The position numbers and the translations under genes are program-made. Below the pieces are notes generated by a model. The model saw nothing but the letters and a program-made list of their open reading frames with translations. It searched no databases and was not told where the DNA came from. Positions 27,826 through 35,540 of a stretch of DNA of 64,000 bases are shown here, one piece after another. The DNA is from Christensenellaceae bacterium Phil1 (GTDB taxonomy: Bacteria > Bacillota > Clostridia > Christensenellales > CAG-138), in NCBI GenBank assembly GCA_001940855.1, contig MSGS01000047.1:62001-126000 (forward strand), in the 5' to 3' direction. Position 1 is the stretch's first letter; every line of letters begins with the position of its first letter.

Positions 27826-28946
27826 GAGTGTGCCTCCGCAGCGCTTTTGCCGCAATGAATGGGAATGCTGTTATTCTCCGCCAATTCAAGCAGCTTCAGA
27901 TTCAGCCTATTAAACGATCCCGCAGGCGTTCCGGCATCTATCACTGCCTCGCATTGCAGCAGCAGTGATGAGGCCTTGCCGAAATGCTCATCCGTCATTG
28001 CCTCAAACGCGGGCGCGGCCACAACATGATTGCTCAGCTCCGTTGCCACCTGGCAATCAACATCGTTTTCAAAAAGAATACCTGTCGCAAACGGAACCTC
28101 GCGCTTTTGCAAGGCCCTGTAAAAGGATATGCCATAGCCGCCGCCGGCCACTACAAATACCCGCGGCGCGCCCTTCGGCTTTGTCAGCTCAATGCTGCCG
28201 AACAGAAGATTATAGGAGCCGTTGCTAAGATCATAAAGATGCTCAATGGTGCGGTTTTCAAGTATAACCTCGGGCGGGCCGAAGGCTTCGATTGTATCGC
28301 CCTTCACGCAAAGAAGATAATCGGATATCTTCATTGCCAAATCGATCTCATGCAGGGACATTATAACTATAATATCCTTTTTTTGCGCCATTTCGCGCAG
28401 AATGTCCAGCAGCTCTATTTTATGGCGTATATCCAAATATGCCGTGGGCTCGTCCAGAACTATTATCTCCGGCTCCTGACATATTGCCCTTGCAAGCATT
28501 ATCCGCTGCCGCTGCCCGTCCGAAAGGGTGGTAAAGTCCTGCTCCGCCAAATCAAGCGCGTGTACGCGCTCCAATGCCTCCCGCACGGCCTCCCTGTCCT
28601 TTGGCGTGAGCTTGCCGAACAGATTTGTATACGGATAGCGCCCCATGGCCACCACCTCCGCGCACGTCATCAGCTCCGGACGTATCCTGTCCGTCAAAAC
28701 AACGGCTACCTGCTTTGCCATGTCCTTGGGGGACCATTCGGATATCTCCTGCGCGTTGATATATACCGAGCCGCGAATGGTATCAAGCTGGCGGGTAATG
28801 GATTTGAGTATGGTGGACTTGCCTGCGCCGTTCGGGCCTATCAGCGTAAGTATCTTTCCCTTTTCCAGCTTCACGTTGATATCGCGTATAAGCGTATTTC
28901 CGTTGTAGCCTACGCTCAGGTTTTCCGTTTTGAAATAGTAATCCAT
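27813..28946 (-). CDS. Corrinoid-type ABC transporter ATPase with an extra C-terminal domain
   Basis: 377 residues. Residues 1-255 are an importer ATPase of the FepC/BtuD group: Walker A LIGPNGAGKSTILKS, signature LSDGQRQRIMLARAI, Walker B IIVLDEPTAYLD and the switch His in VIMSLHEIDLAM. Residues about 258-377 form an added domain beginning PRVFVVAGGGYGISFYRAL, with FATGILFENDVDC, VIDAGTPAGSFNRLNLKLLE and IPIHCGKSAAEA; it looks like a small Rossmann-type fold, possibly a regulatory or binding domain. Normal BtuD homologues end near residue 255-260. It follows the permease by 1 nt. Cobalamin or cobinamide import is the most likely role from context. Confidence 0.85.
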   Translation of the reverse strand: MDYYFKTENLSVGYNGNTLIRDINVKLEKGKILTLIGPNGAGKSTILKSITRQLDTIRGSVYINAQEISEWSPKDMAKQVAVVLTDRIRPELMTCAEVVAMGRYPYTNLFGKLTPKDREAVREALERVHALDLAEQDFTTLSDGQRQRIMLARAICQEPEIIVLDEPTAYLDIRHKIELLDILREMAQKKDIIVIMSLHEIDLAMKISDYLLCVKGDTIEAFGPPEVILENRTIEHLYDLSNGSYNLLFGSIELTKPKGAPRVFVVAGGGYGISFYRALQKREVPFATGILFENDVDCQVATELSNHVVAAPAFEAMTDEHFGKASSLLLQCEAVIDAGTPAGSFNRLNLKLLELAENNSIPIHCGKSAAEAHSWNT

Positions 28947-28947
28947 G

Positions 28948-30075
28948 TCAATCCTCCTGTGCGCGGCGGCGCTTGACCATCATATAAATAACGATAGGTG
29001 CGCCGAACACGGAAGTTACCGTGCCTATTGCAAGCTCGGTCGGCGCAAACACGGTTCTTGCTATCAAATCGCAAAACACGCAGAATACCGCACCGCAAAG
29101 AAATGTGGCCGGAATCACGAATATGGGCTTTGAGGACCTTAGCAGTATTCTTGTAATATGGGGGACTGCAATGCCCACAAATGAAATAGGCCCTGCAAGC
29201 GCCGTTACGCTTGCGGAAAGAAGGCTTGAAAGCAGTATCAGCAGAATGCGGAACGGCTTAATGCGTATACCCATGCTTTGCGCATAGCCTTCGCCCAACG
29301 CATATGCCGAAATGGGCTTGGATAGCAAAAGCGCCAGGAGTATACCCGGTATGCATATCAGCAGCGCGGCCCTTACGTTATCCCAGCTTGCCCCGGCAAA
29401 CGCGCCCATGGACCAGTTTGTAAGGTTTACAACATCGTGGTCGTTGGCAAATGTTATGCAGAAATCAGTCACCGCCCCACATATGTAGCCTACCATTATG
29501 CCCACAACAAGCAGTATGGACATGGTGCGCACCTTCTGCGAAAACAGCAGAACTATAAATGTAATCAGCAATGAACCCAGGAACGCAGCCAGTATCAATG
29601 TTAAGGAGCTGATGCTGCCTATATACGGAGCAAGAAATATCAATGTAATGCCGACAACCATTTTTGCGCCGGAGGATATGCCAAGCACAAAAGGCCCCGC
29701 GATCGGATTGCGGAAAAACACCTGAAGCAGGTATCCCGATACGGACAGCGCGCCGCCCAAAACAGCGGCAAGCAGCATGCGGGGGATGCGGATGCGGAAT
29801 AATATTTGGCTTTCGGTGGAGCCGTTGATTACGGAGTTGAACTCCTGCGCATATCCGCCTTTGGTGCAGATATTGGCGACGCCGTAGCGTATCCCGTCCC
29901 CAATCATGCGGAACACATCCTTTACGGCAACGGATACGGAGCCGATATTGACATTGACCACCAATGCCAATATCAGCATACAGCCCAATAAAAGCATGAC
30001 GAATGAAAAACGGCCGGTATTGCCAAGCCTGTTTTTTTCTTTATCGGAAGCGGATATGCCCTCTTTCGGTTTCAT
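28948..30075 (-). CDS. FecCD/BtuC-family ABC permease
   Basis: 375 residues. Polytopic permease with about ten helices in the BtuC/FecCD order: FVMLLLGCMLILALVVNVNI, RIPRMLLAAVLGGALSVSGYLLQ, NPIAGPFVLGISSGAKMV, TNWSMGAF, and the conserved end LAGPISFVGIAVPHITRILL and GTVTSVFGAPIVIYMM. It transports corrinoids, iron-siderophores or haem; its position inside the riboswitch-controlled operon points to corrinoid. Substrate not provable from sequence. Confidence 0.9.
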   Translation of the reverse strand: MKPKEGISASDKEKNRLGNTGRFSFVMLLLGCMLILALVVNVNIGSVSVAVKDVFRMIGDGIRYGVANICTKGGYAQEFNSVINGSTESQILFRIRIPRMLLAAVLGGALSVSGYLLQVFFRNPIAGPFVLGISSGAKMVVGITLIFLAPYIGSISSLTLILAAFLGSLLITFIVLLFSQKVRTMSILLVVGIMVGYICGAVTDFCITFANDHDVVNLTNWSMGAFAGASWDNVRAALLICIPGILLALLLSKPISAYALGEGYAQSMGIRIKPFRILLILLSSLLSASVTALAGPISFVGIAVPHITRILLRSSKPIFVIPATFLCGAVFCVFCDLIARTVFAPTELAIGTVTSVFGAPIVIYMMVKRRRAQED

Positions 30076-30141
30076 AGCCGGACGCCTTTCTTAATGTTTA
30101 ATCCTGTGTTCGGGTCGTTTCAATGCAAGCTGTGCAGCCGC

Positions 30142-31284
30142 TTAACGCAGCCGATATAGATATGGCAGCTCGTCCAACCCGTCCGCTTCGCCGGAGAACA
30201 CCTTGCGGAAGCTCTGTATCATCTGTCCAAGCTGTGTGGTCTCCTGATACATGTTTTCGCTTGTGCACCAAACGTTGCCGTTTTGAACGGCCTTTAGCTC
30301 CGCCAAAAGAGAGTTCTTTGCAATCAGCTCGTCTATGGTTCTTACTTCACCGCCGATGGTGCTGTTATAAATAATATAATCCGCGTCTTTTGCCGTGGCA
30401 AAAAACCGTTCCATCTCCATAACCACCGTAGAGGTTCTGGTTTCGGGATCGCCGAGATTGTCGAATACATAGCGGCCGCCCGCCAGCTCCAGCATCTTTG
30501 TAACATAGTCCCCGCTTTTTCGCACAACCACATGCCCCGAAGAGCTGATATGGAAAAACGCTACCGTTTTTTCAAAGCTTTCCGCATCTGCCGCGTCGTT
30601 GAGATATTCAACCTGCTCCGCAAACAGCTTCTCCGCTTCCGCTTCCCTGTTAAGCAAGGCGGCATAAAGCTTAATCCACTCGGTGCGGCCCAACGGATGC
30701 GGCTCCATGCTGGATTGATCTATGAATACCGCTATTCCAAGCTCCTCCAGCTTATCCTTCACCTCGGAAGCATGGCCTATCATCAGCGATTCAACGGCCA
30801 ATGGGCAGCGGTACCCCAACAGCATTTCGTAGTCCGGCTCGCTGTATTTGCCTGCAAATAACATCCGGCCTTCCTGCATGGCAAGGCGGGCTTTTTCAAT
30901 ATGCCAGCCGTCCTCCCTTGTGCCGGATAGCCGTATGGCGTCCAAGCTGTCAAGCGCGTCAAACAAACACATGGCGGAGGTTGCCGCAAGATAAATGTTT
31001 TCAAGCGGCTGATACAGCACAACTATGTCATCGGCGATTCCTTTGGGCAGCGCTGCGCCTTCGGGTATAACAATATAGCGGCTCCCGTCCGCCAAGGATA
31101 TCAGCTTATAGCCGTCCTGATAATAGTCAACGGAAAACTGCGTGGCAAACTGCAGCTCCATGCTCCGCTCAGGAACCCAGCCGTTGCTGAGTCCCGTGCT
31201 CTGCTGCTCATGTGCGCATCCGGCAAATAAGCTGCATATAGTGCAAAGCGTAAGTATCAGGGGGAGAAAACGCCTGCGCCTCAT
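30142..31284 (-). CDS. ABC substrate-binding lipoprotein (BtuF/FepB-like)
   Basis: 380 residues; ATG overlaps the previous stop (ATGA). Lipoprotein signal ending LFAGCAHEQ. The body has the class III binding-protein layout: YIVIPEGAALPKGIADDIVVLY, LDAIRLSGTR, a long linking helix, then LGRTEWIKLYAALL, VAFFHISSSGHVVVRKSGDY, ELAGGRYVF and IIYNSTIGGEV. Delivers its ligand to the permease encoded next. The N-terminal part departs from ordinary BtuF, which may reflect a different corrin or metal-tetrapyrrole ligand. Confidence 0.82.
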   Translation of the reverse strand: MRRRRFLPLILTLCTICSLFAGCAHEQQSTGLSNGWVPERSMELQFATQFSVDYYQDGYKLISLADGSRYIVIPEGAALPKGIADDIVVLYQPLENIYLAATSAMCLFDALDSLDAIRLSGTREDGWHIEKARLAMQEGRMLFAGKYSEPDYEMLLGYRCPLAVESLMIGHASEVKDKLEELGIAVFIDQSSMEPHPLGRTEWIKLYAALLNREAEAEKLFAEQVEYLNDAADAESFEKTVAFFHISSSGHVVVRKSGDYVTKMLELAGGRYVFDNLGDPETRTSTVVMEMERFFATAKDADYIIYNSTIGGEVRTIDELIAKNSLLAELKAVQNGNVWCTSENMYQETTQLGQMIQSFRKVFSGEADGLDELPYLYRLR

Positions 31285-32171
31285 GCGGGATTTCCTTTCT
31301 TTTTCCTGAGCAGCAGTATCACCGCCGCCGCGGCAGCGATAAGCACGATTGCCGCTATCAGAACGGGCAACAGTATATTGCTTTGGGACTTCAATGTATT
31401 TCCGTCAAAATGCAGCGTATATTCAACAAGGTGAGGTTCGCTCATGGCAACCGTAAGCGCGCTGACCGCCATATCCTCGTCCGCAACAACGGGAATTTCA
31501 AACGTGGAATTACCGTCCTGCTGTATCGGGTCAAAGCGCACGCCGTTGATAAGCATATATTCATAATTAGGGCTGCTCCAAACCACGGTGGCGGTCAGCA
31601 GGCCGGAGCGCGCCGTTATGGCAGCAGGGGATTCTATGCTTGCGCGTCCGCTTCCGCCCGTAAGCGTAACGTCCATTTTATAGCTTCCGTCCTTTATATC
31701 GGCCGCCTTGTATGCGCCTGCGGGCAGGTTGTCCGCCCTGAAAACCAGAACGCGGTCATACCATTTTTCCTTCTTTATGCTCCACGCTGCGCAGTCGGTA
31801 TCCATATTCAAGGCCGCAATCTGCATGGTAAAGGTTTTTTTGCCCTCGCCATCGAGTACAAAAGGAATATGCTCCTCCTTCGGCGCCTGTGCCGCGGCCT
31901 CAGGCGTGCCGGGGTATACAAAGCCGTAGCCCTTGCCGCCCATTGTCATTGTAACTGACATTTGACCGTCCTGAACCGTAAGAACACATTTTGCCACCCT
32001 GAACATGGAGGAGCTTGACTCCACATATATTTCATAGGAGCCGTTCCTTAGCTGGTTTGCATAAACGGGAACGGCGGCAGGCTCAGCTTCAGCATGAGCC
32101 GCAACGGGCGCGAAAACGGAGCAGAATACCGCGCAAATCATTATAACAATCGGGAATAACGTTTTTTTCAT
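31281..32171 (-). CDS. Surface-anchored two-domain protein, putative tetrapyrrole/corrinoid binder
   Basis: 296 residues from the ATG at 32171, 8 nt after AAAGGA. Signal peptide to about AHAEAEP; C-terminal membrane helix (ILLPVLIAAIVLIAAAAAVIL) with a KKKGNPA cytoplasmic tail. Between them are two beta-rich repeats. The first (about 40-150) has LRNGSYEIYVES, VAKCVLTVQDGQMSVTMTM and GKGYGFVYPGT; the second (about 165-265) has IKDGSYKMDVTLTGGSGRA, VVWSSPNYEYMLINGVRF and GNSTFEIPV. I recall the second module from Firmicute metal or haem uptake loci but cannot name the family. Architecture recalls NEAT haem-relay proteins, though the NEAT haem motif is not seen. Sits between cbiK and the transporter. 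Confidence 0.7.
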   Translation of the reverse strand: MKKTLFPIVIMICAVFCSVFAPVAAHAEAEPAAVPVYANQLRNGSYEIYVESSSSMFRVAKCVLTVQDGQMSVTMTMGGKGYGFVYPGTPEAAAQAPKEEHIPFVLDGEGKKTFTMQIAALNMDTDCAAWSIKKEKWYDRVLVFRADNLPAGAYKAADIKDGSYKMDVTLTGGSGRASIESPAAITARSGLLTATVVWSSPNYEYMLINGVRFDPIQQDGNSTFEIPVVADEDMAVSALTVAMSEPHLVEYTLHFDGNTLKSQSNILLPVLIAAIVLIAAAAAVILLLRKKKGNPA

Positions 32172-32270
32172 ATGTGGTTTCCTTTTCAAAAGCTAAAAGC
32201 AGCCCCTACCAATATATAAATAGCGGCGGAGACTGCTTTCCTTATTTACCTGAAATGCTCTGCCAAATAC

Positions 32271-33152
32271 TTATTTAGCCATAGTTTTGGCGGCATTTGC
32301 AACTATCATCTGCTGGATGCCTTCGTACTGACCAAGACCGGTAAGTACGCACTCCACCTCATAGCCGGCGCTCTCGAAGGCGGTCTTCCAGGAATCCTCC
32401 TCATCACCGGCCATGTCGTTGTTGGCATGATCGCCCGCAACAATCATCAGGGGCATCAGGACGACCTTGGTGTAGCTGCCGACCTGTACCAAAGCAAGAA
32501 CATCGTCAAGCTCGGGGGCGCCTTCAACGGTGCCTACATAGAAGTTGCTGCATCCGGCGGCGGTCAGCTTTTCCTGCAGCTTGCCGTATGTGGCGTTGGC
32601 TTCATGCTCGGTGCCGTGACCCATGAACACAAGGGCGGTGCCGGCTACGTTGTAGCGGGCGGTTTCCTTGGTCAGTACGCCTATCAGGTCGGTGTAATCC
32701 CCGTCATCCACCAGCAGGGGCCTGCCAATCTTCAGGCTGTCGAACTTGTCATTATACTTGCTGACTTCCTTTACAACATCATCGTATTCAAAGCCGGGTA
32801 TGACGTGGGTGGGCTGAACGACAACTTCCTTAACGCCATCCGCCACAAGGCGGTCCATGGCCTCGGTAACATTGTCAATGTCTATGCCGTCACGCTTGTC
32901 CAGAACGTCTATTATAATCTGGCTGGTGAACGCACGGCGCACCTCGTAATTGGGATATGCCTCGCGCAAGGCGCTTTCTATTGCGCCTATGGAGACGTTG
33001 CGATTATTATTGTAGCTTGTGCCGAAGCTGACAGCCAGAAGAACGGGCTTAGCGGCGGCTTTGCCGTCCTGATTGCCGGAGCTGCAGGCGGCAAGGCCGA
33101 TGGCGAAGCTCAGCACCAGCATCACAGAAACGATTTTTTTAGCGGTTTTCAT
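32271..33152 (-). CDS. cbiK: Extracytoplasmic sirohydrochlorin cobaltochelatase (lipoprotein CbiK)
   Basis: 293 residues, ATG after AAAGGAGG. CbiK inserts cobalt into sirohydrochlorin, the first step of the anaerobic corrin route. The catalytic residues of CbiK are all visible: His in VFMGHGTEHEAN, Glu in YVGTVEGAPELDD and His in LMIVAGDHANNDMAG. Unusually, the enzyme carries a lipoprotein signal (KKIVSVMLVLSFAIGLAACSS), so it should be tethered outside the membrane; a periplasmic CbiK is known from Desulfovibrio. First gene after the riboswitch, followed by a surface protein and a transporter. Either precursor is exported and metallated outside, or this copy handles a scavenged tetrapyrrole. 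Confidence 0.92.
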   Translation of the reverse strand: MKTAKKIVSVMLVLSFAIGLAACSSGNQDGKAAAKPVLLAVSFGTSYNNNRNVSIGAIESALREAYPNYEVRRAFTSQIIIDVLDKRDGIDIDNVTEAMDRLVADGVKEVVVQPTHVIPGFEYDDVVKEVSKYNDKFDSLKIGRPLLVDDGDYTDLIGVLTKETARYNVAGTALVFMGHGTEHEANATYGKLQEKLTAAGCSNFYVGTVEGAPELDDVLALVQVGSYTKVVLMPLMIVAGDHANNDMAGDEEDSWKTAFESAGYEVECVLTGLGQYEGIQQMIVANAAKTMAK

Positions 33153-33256
33153 TTTGGTTTCCTCCTTTGGGGTTTATGTTCTATTTTTTCAGATGCCACG
33201 CACCGTGAAAAAGCGACGGTTTAACGGAGAAAACGGCACAATGAACTTTGCCTTGC

Positions 33257-33290
33257 AAAAAAACTGCGGTAGTCTCTAAGGACTGCCGCA
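33257..33290 (-). terminator. Riboswitch expression-platform terminator
   Basis: On the minus strand GCGGCAGTC (33281-33289) pairs with GACTACCGC (33266-33274), followed by a run of seven T. It sits just downstream of the aptamer and about 105 bp before cbiK. Confidence 0.85.
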
Positions 33291-33540
33291 ACCGGTTTCT
33301 TGCATAGCAACTTGCCTATTCCTCCATACTCGAGAGTACATAAGCACAAACGCTTGAGCAGGTCTCCTGACTCGCGTATCATAAACGCTTTGCACTGCCT
33401 TCTCAGGATTGCTCCCAATGGCTGACATTCGTCTTGTGCGGCGTCTCCACGCATACAGTGGCGGTACCGTCCCGGATTCTGACCGGGTTATCTATTCTCC
33501 GCCGATTTTTTCCTAAATCAGCGGCACTCAAACGCAATAT
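33257..33540 (-). ncRNA. Cobalamin riboswitch (leader of the cobalamin operon)
   Basis: Read on the minus strand. The B12 box AGTCAGGAGACCTGC is at 33358-33372, and the upstream GCCACTG core element is at 33456-33462, in the correct order with paired flanks. It is followed by an intrinsic terminator (33257-33290), giving transcriptional control: cobalamin binding should favour termination. It lies between a consensus promoter and cbiK. Both conserved boxes are unmistakable; outer helix limits are approximate. Confidence 0.95.
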
Positions 33541-33555
33541 TTACTTATATTATGT

Positions 33556-33584
33556 AGTATAATGCCGAAATCACGGCTTGTCAA
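33556..33584 (-). promoter_or_regulatory. Consensus promoter of the cobalamin operon
   Basis: TTGACA (33579-33584) and TATACT (33556-33561) on the minus strand with exactly 17 bp between them. Transcription would start near 33549 and run through the riboswitch. Confidence 0.85.
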
Positions 33585-33747
33585 CCCAAATATAGACAAG
33601 CCCTGAGCAGATGTGCAAGGCCATATGGACTCTGCCAAATTTGAATAAAAACAAACCGAAACCGCGCTAAATATTCACGCTCTCATAATTAACGGGAACA
33701 AACCGATTACATGAAAAATACGGTATGTATTTGAAAAATATATGCAG

Positions 33748-33882
33748 CTATTTAGCATTGAAGGAACTGCACGGCGGCGAGCATTTCCGGCCGCGGCTTT
33801 TCCAATTCCATGCCGTTGGTTTGTGTGGTATAAAAAAGCCGAAGAGCGCGATGATTTTTTCTTCCGTCTGTCTGGTAGCCAT
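33748..33882 (-). pseudogene. tnpX-type serine recombinase, N-terminal remnant
   Basis: 44 codons beginning MATRQTEEKIIALF after AAAGGA. The first 13 residues match the N-terminus I recall for Tn4451-group TnpX recombinases, where the catalytic YxRLSRDDE segment should follow; here the sequence departs abruptly and stops. Together with the tnpW remnant just upstream this marks a decayed Tn4451-like element. Confidence 0.5.
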
Positions 33883-33884
33883 GG

Positions 33885-34050
33885 TTAGGCGTTCCTTTCA
33901 GACTGACGGCTCATTTGTGGCACATTCAGTATAGCACGGGTATCTTCATTTGTCAGCCCATCATTGCGGATCAGCCGCAAAATTTTATCCTCCATGGTTT
34001 CCTCCGCCGTTTCGCTGAGATGAACGCGCACCCGATAGGTGGTCTGTCCG
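33885..34050 (-). pseudogene. tnpW-like C-terminal remnant
   Basis: The minus strand reads GQTTYRVRVHLSE, ETMEDKILRLIRND and VPQMSRQSERNA then stop, matching the transposon-encoded TnpW family. The N-terminus is cut at about 34050, exactly where the plus-strand gene at 34055 begins. It ends two bases before the tnpX remnant start, the usual tnpW-tnpX spacing. Confidence 0.6.
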
Positions 34051-34054
34051 AGAG

Positions 34055-34813
34055 GTGAAGTTATCGTGGAACCACGGGAGGATGAACCGCAGGCCGGAGG
34101 CCGAGGTGCAGAAGGCCATTCTGGAGTTTGCCGCCCACTACGGCTTGCTGGGGCTGATGACTGCGCTGCCTACCACGCCGTCCTTCATGGACTACGAGGC
34201 GGTGTATCTGCCGAAGAATCACTTCATCAAGGAAGAAAGCATGGAGACGGAGGATTACCTCGCCCTGTTCTATCCCTTTGACAGCTTGGATGTGGTGAAG
34301 AAGGGAGTGGAATCCAACTGGAATATCTCCGGTGACCGGACGATGATCGCGCTGGCCATGACCTTCTGCCATGAGCCGACGGCAAAGAGCATGAGCTTTC
34401 AGCGGGAGTATGCCGAGCCGTATGACTGGGTAGCGCAGCAATTCAAGGATTGGGCGTTCACGCTGGCGACTTCCATTTTGTATTATGAGGATTACGGCAG
34501 CACAGACGAGGAGACCCGGAACCTGTACCGCAAGGGCATGGCGGCGTTCGGCGGCATTGCGCCAAGCTATCATATCGAGCTGCTGGATAAGCCGACCATC
34601 TATTGGGACTTCCATTCGCTGCTATTGGGCATCCAGATGATGTTCAGCTTCATGCTGGTGGACGATGCAAAACCCCTGCGGCTGTGCAAGCATTGCCACA
34701 AAGCCTTTTTAAGCAATCGGGCCAACGCCGCATTTTGCAGCGCCCGGTGCAAGAATCAGTATAATGTGTATAAAACACGGGCAAAGAGCCGGGAGGATAA
34801 AGAGAATGGATGA
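34055..34813 (+). CDS. Zinc-knuckle protein, DUF6076-like, probably N-terminally truncated
   Basis: 252 codons in the frame; the only start near the 5' end is a GTG with a weak site, and the sequence begins right at the break with the tnpW remnant, so the true N-terminus is probably lost. The C-terminus has a Cys cluster CKHCHKAFLSNRANAAFCSARC followed by KNQYNVYKTRAKS, a treble-clef zinc motif. The middle is helical with many aromatic residues (YDWVAQQFKDWAF, IYWDFHSLLLGIQMMF). Such proteins occur in Clostridia genomic islands, function unknown. It overlaps the RhuM fragment by 8 nt and would be co-translated with it. Confidence 0.55.
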   Translation: MKLSWNHGRMNRRPEAEVQKAILEFAAHYGLLGLMTALPTTPSFMDYEAVYLPKNHFIKEESMETEDYLALFYPFDSLDVVKKGVESNWNISGDRTMIALAMTFCHEPTAKSMSFQREYAEPYDWVAQQFKDWAFTLATSILYYEDYGSTDEETRNLYRKGMAAFGGIAPSYHIELLDKPTIYWDFHSLLLGIQMMFSFMLVDDAKPLRLCKHCHKAFLSNRANAAFCSARCKNQYNVYKTRAKSREDKENG

Positions 34814-35305
34814 GAACATGGCACTTACCCCATACGAAACAAGAGAAATCCTGTTTTATAAGACCGATAGCGGCGATGTCAAGGTTGAAATTCTGCTATA
34901 TCAGGAGAATTTATGGCTGACACAGGCAAAGATGGCGGAGCTGTTTGAGGTACAGAAAGCAGCCATCTCAAAACACCTGAAGAACATCTTTGCCTCCGGT
35001 GAATTGATGGAGGCTTCAGTTGTCTCCGTTTTGGAAACAACTGCGGCAGACGGAAAAAATTATTCCACAAGGCAACGTGGAAAAATGCGCCAGAGGGCAG
35101 AATCCGCAAATCCGATGTTTCGATAGCCAAGAACTATCTGGACGAAACCGAGATGGGAAGCCTCAACGAGATCGTCACGATGTATCTTGATTACGCCGAG
35201 CGTCAGGCGCGTCGTGGGAACATCATGTATATGCGGGATTGGGTCGCACGGCTGGATGCGTTCTTACAGTTTAATGAGGAAGATGTGCTGCATCATGGCG
35301 GTTTC
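34806..35305 (+). pseudogene. RhuM-family (virulence RhuM) gene with internal deletion
   Basis: The ATG at 34806 follows GGGAGG. Residues 1-80 match the RhuM N-terminus (REILFYKTDSGDVKVEILLY, ENLWLTQAKMAELFEVQKAA, SKHLKNIFASGEL). After ADGKNYST the expected YxLDxIIAVGYRV core is missing and the frame shifts. The RhuM C-terminus reappears at about 35098 in another frame: AKNYLDETEMGSLNEIVTMY, LDYAERQARR, WVARLDAFLQFNEEDVL. About 150 residues have been deleted. Not functional as read. Confidence 0.75.
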
Positions 35306-35308
35306 GAT

Positions 35309-35420
35309 TCACCGCTCATCCGGTGTAAAATGTGTGTAGTGCAACGTGTTCACCTCCGTGTTGTGTTGGTTGGCAGCTACATTTTACACCCCGGTGTTCA
35401 CGTTGTCTTTCTTTTTTGGC
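35309..35420 (-). mobile_element. IS30-type transposase 5'-end remnant
   Basis: On the minus strand a TTG (35344) preceded by GGAGGTGAACACG opens HYTHFTPDER and then stops; this resembles the N-terminus of IS30-family transposases (HYKHLTxEER). An inverted pair GGTGTAAAATGT (35322-35333) / ACATTTTACACC (35379-35390) lies across the start. The rest of the element is absent, cut by the RhuM remnant. Confidence 0.4.
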
Positions 35421-35540
35421 GGTGTTGCACTTCGTATTGTAACATTCCAAGCTGTCTGCTTCTCACTCGCTTTCTGTTGCAGCCTTTTTGTCAGTCGTTA
35501 AGTTAGTTTGCTCCCAATACATCCTTATCAGCTTTTGCCT

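Noticed and set aside
27984..28976. 330-codon plus-strand frame across the importer ATPase
   Set aside because: Shadow of a gene with complete ABC motifs on the other strand.
31281..32171. Calling the surface protein a NEAT haem-binding protein
   Set aside because: The two-module, membrane-anchored layout is similar, but the NEAT haem-contact motif (YxxxY) is not visible.
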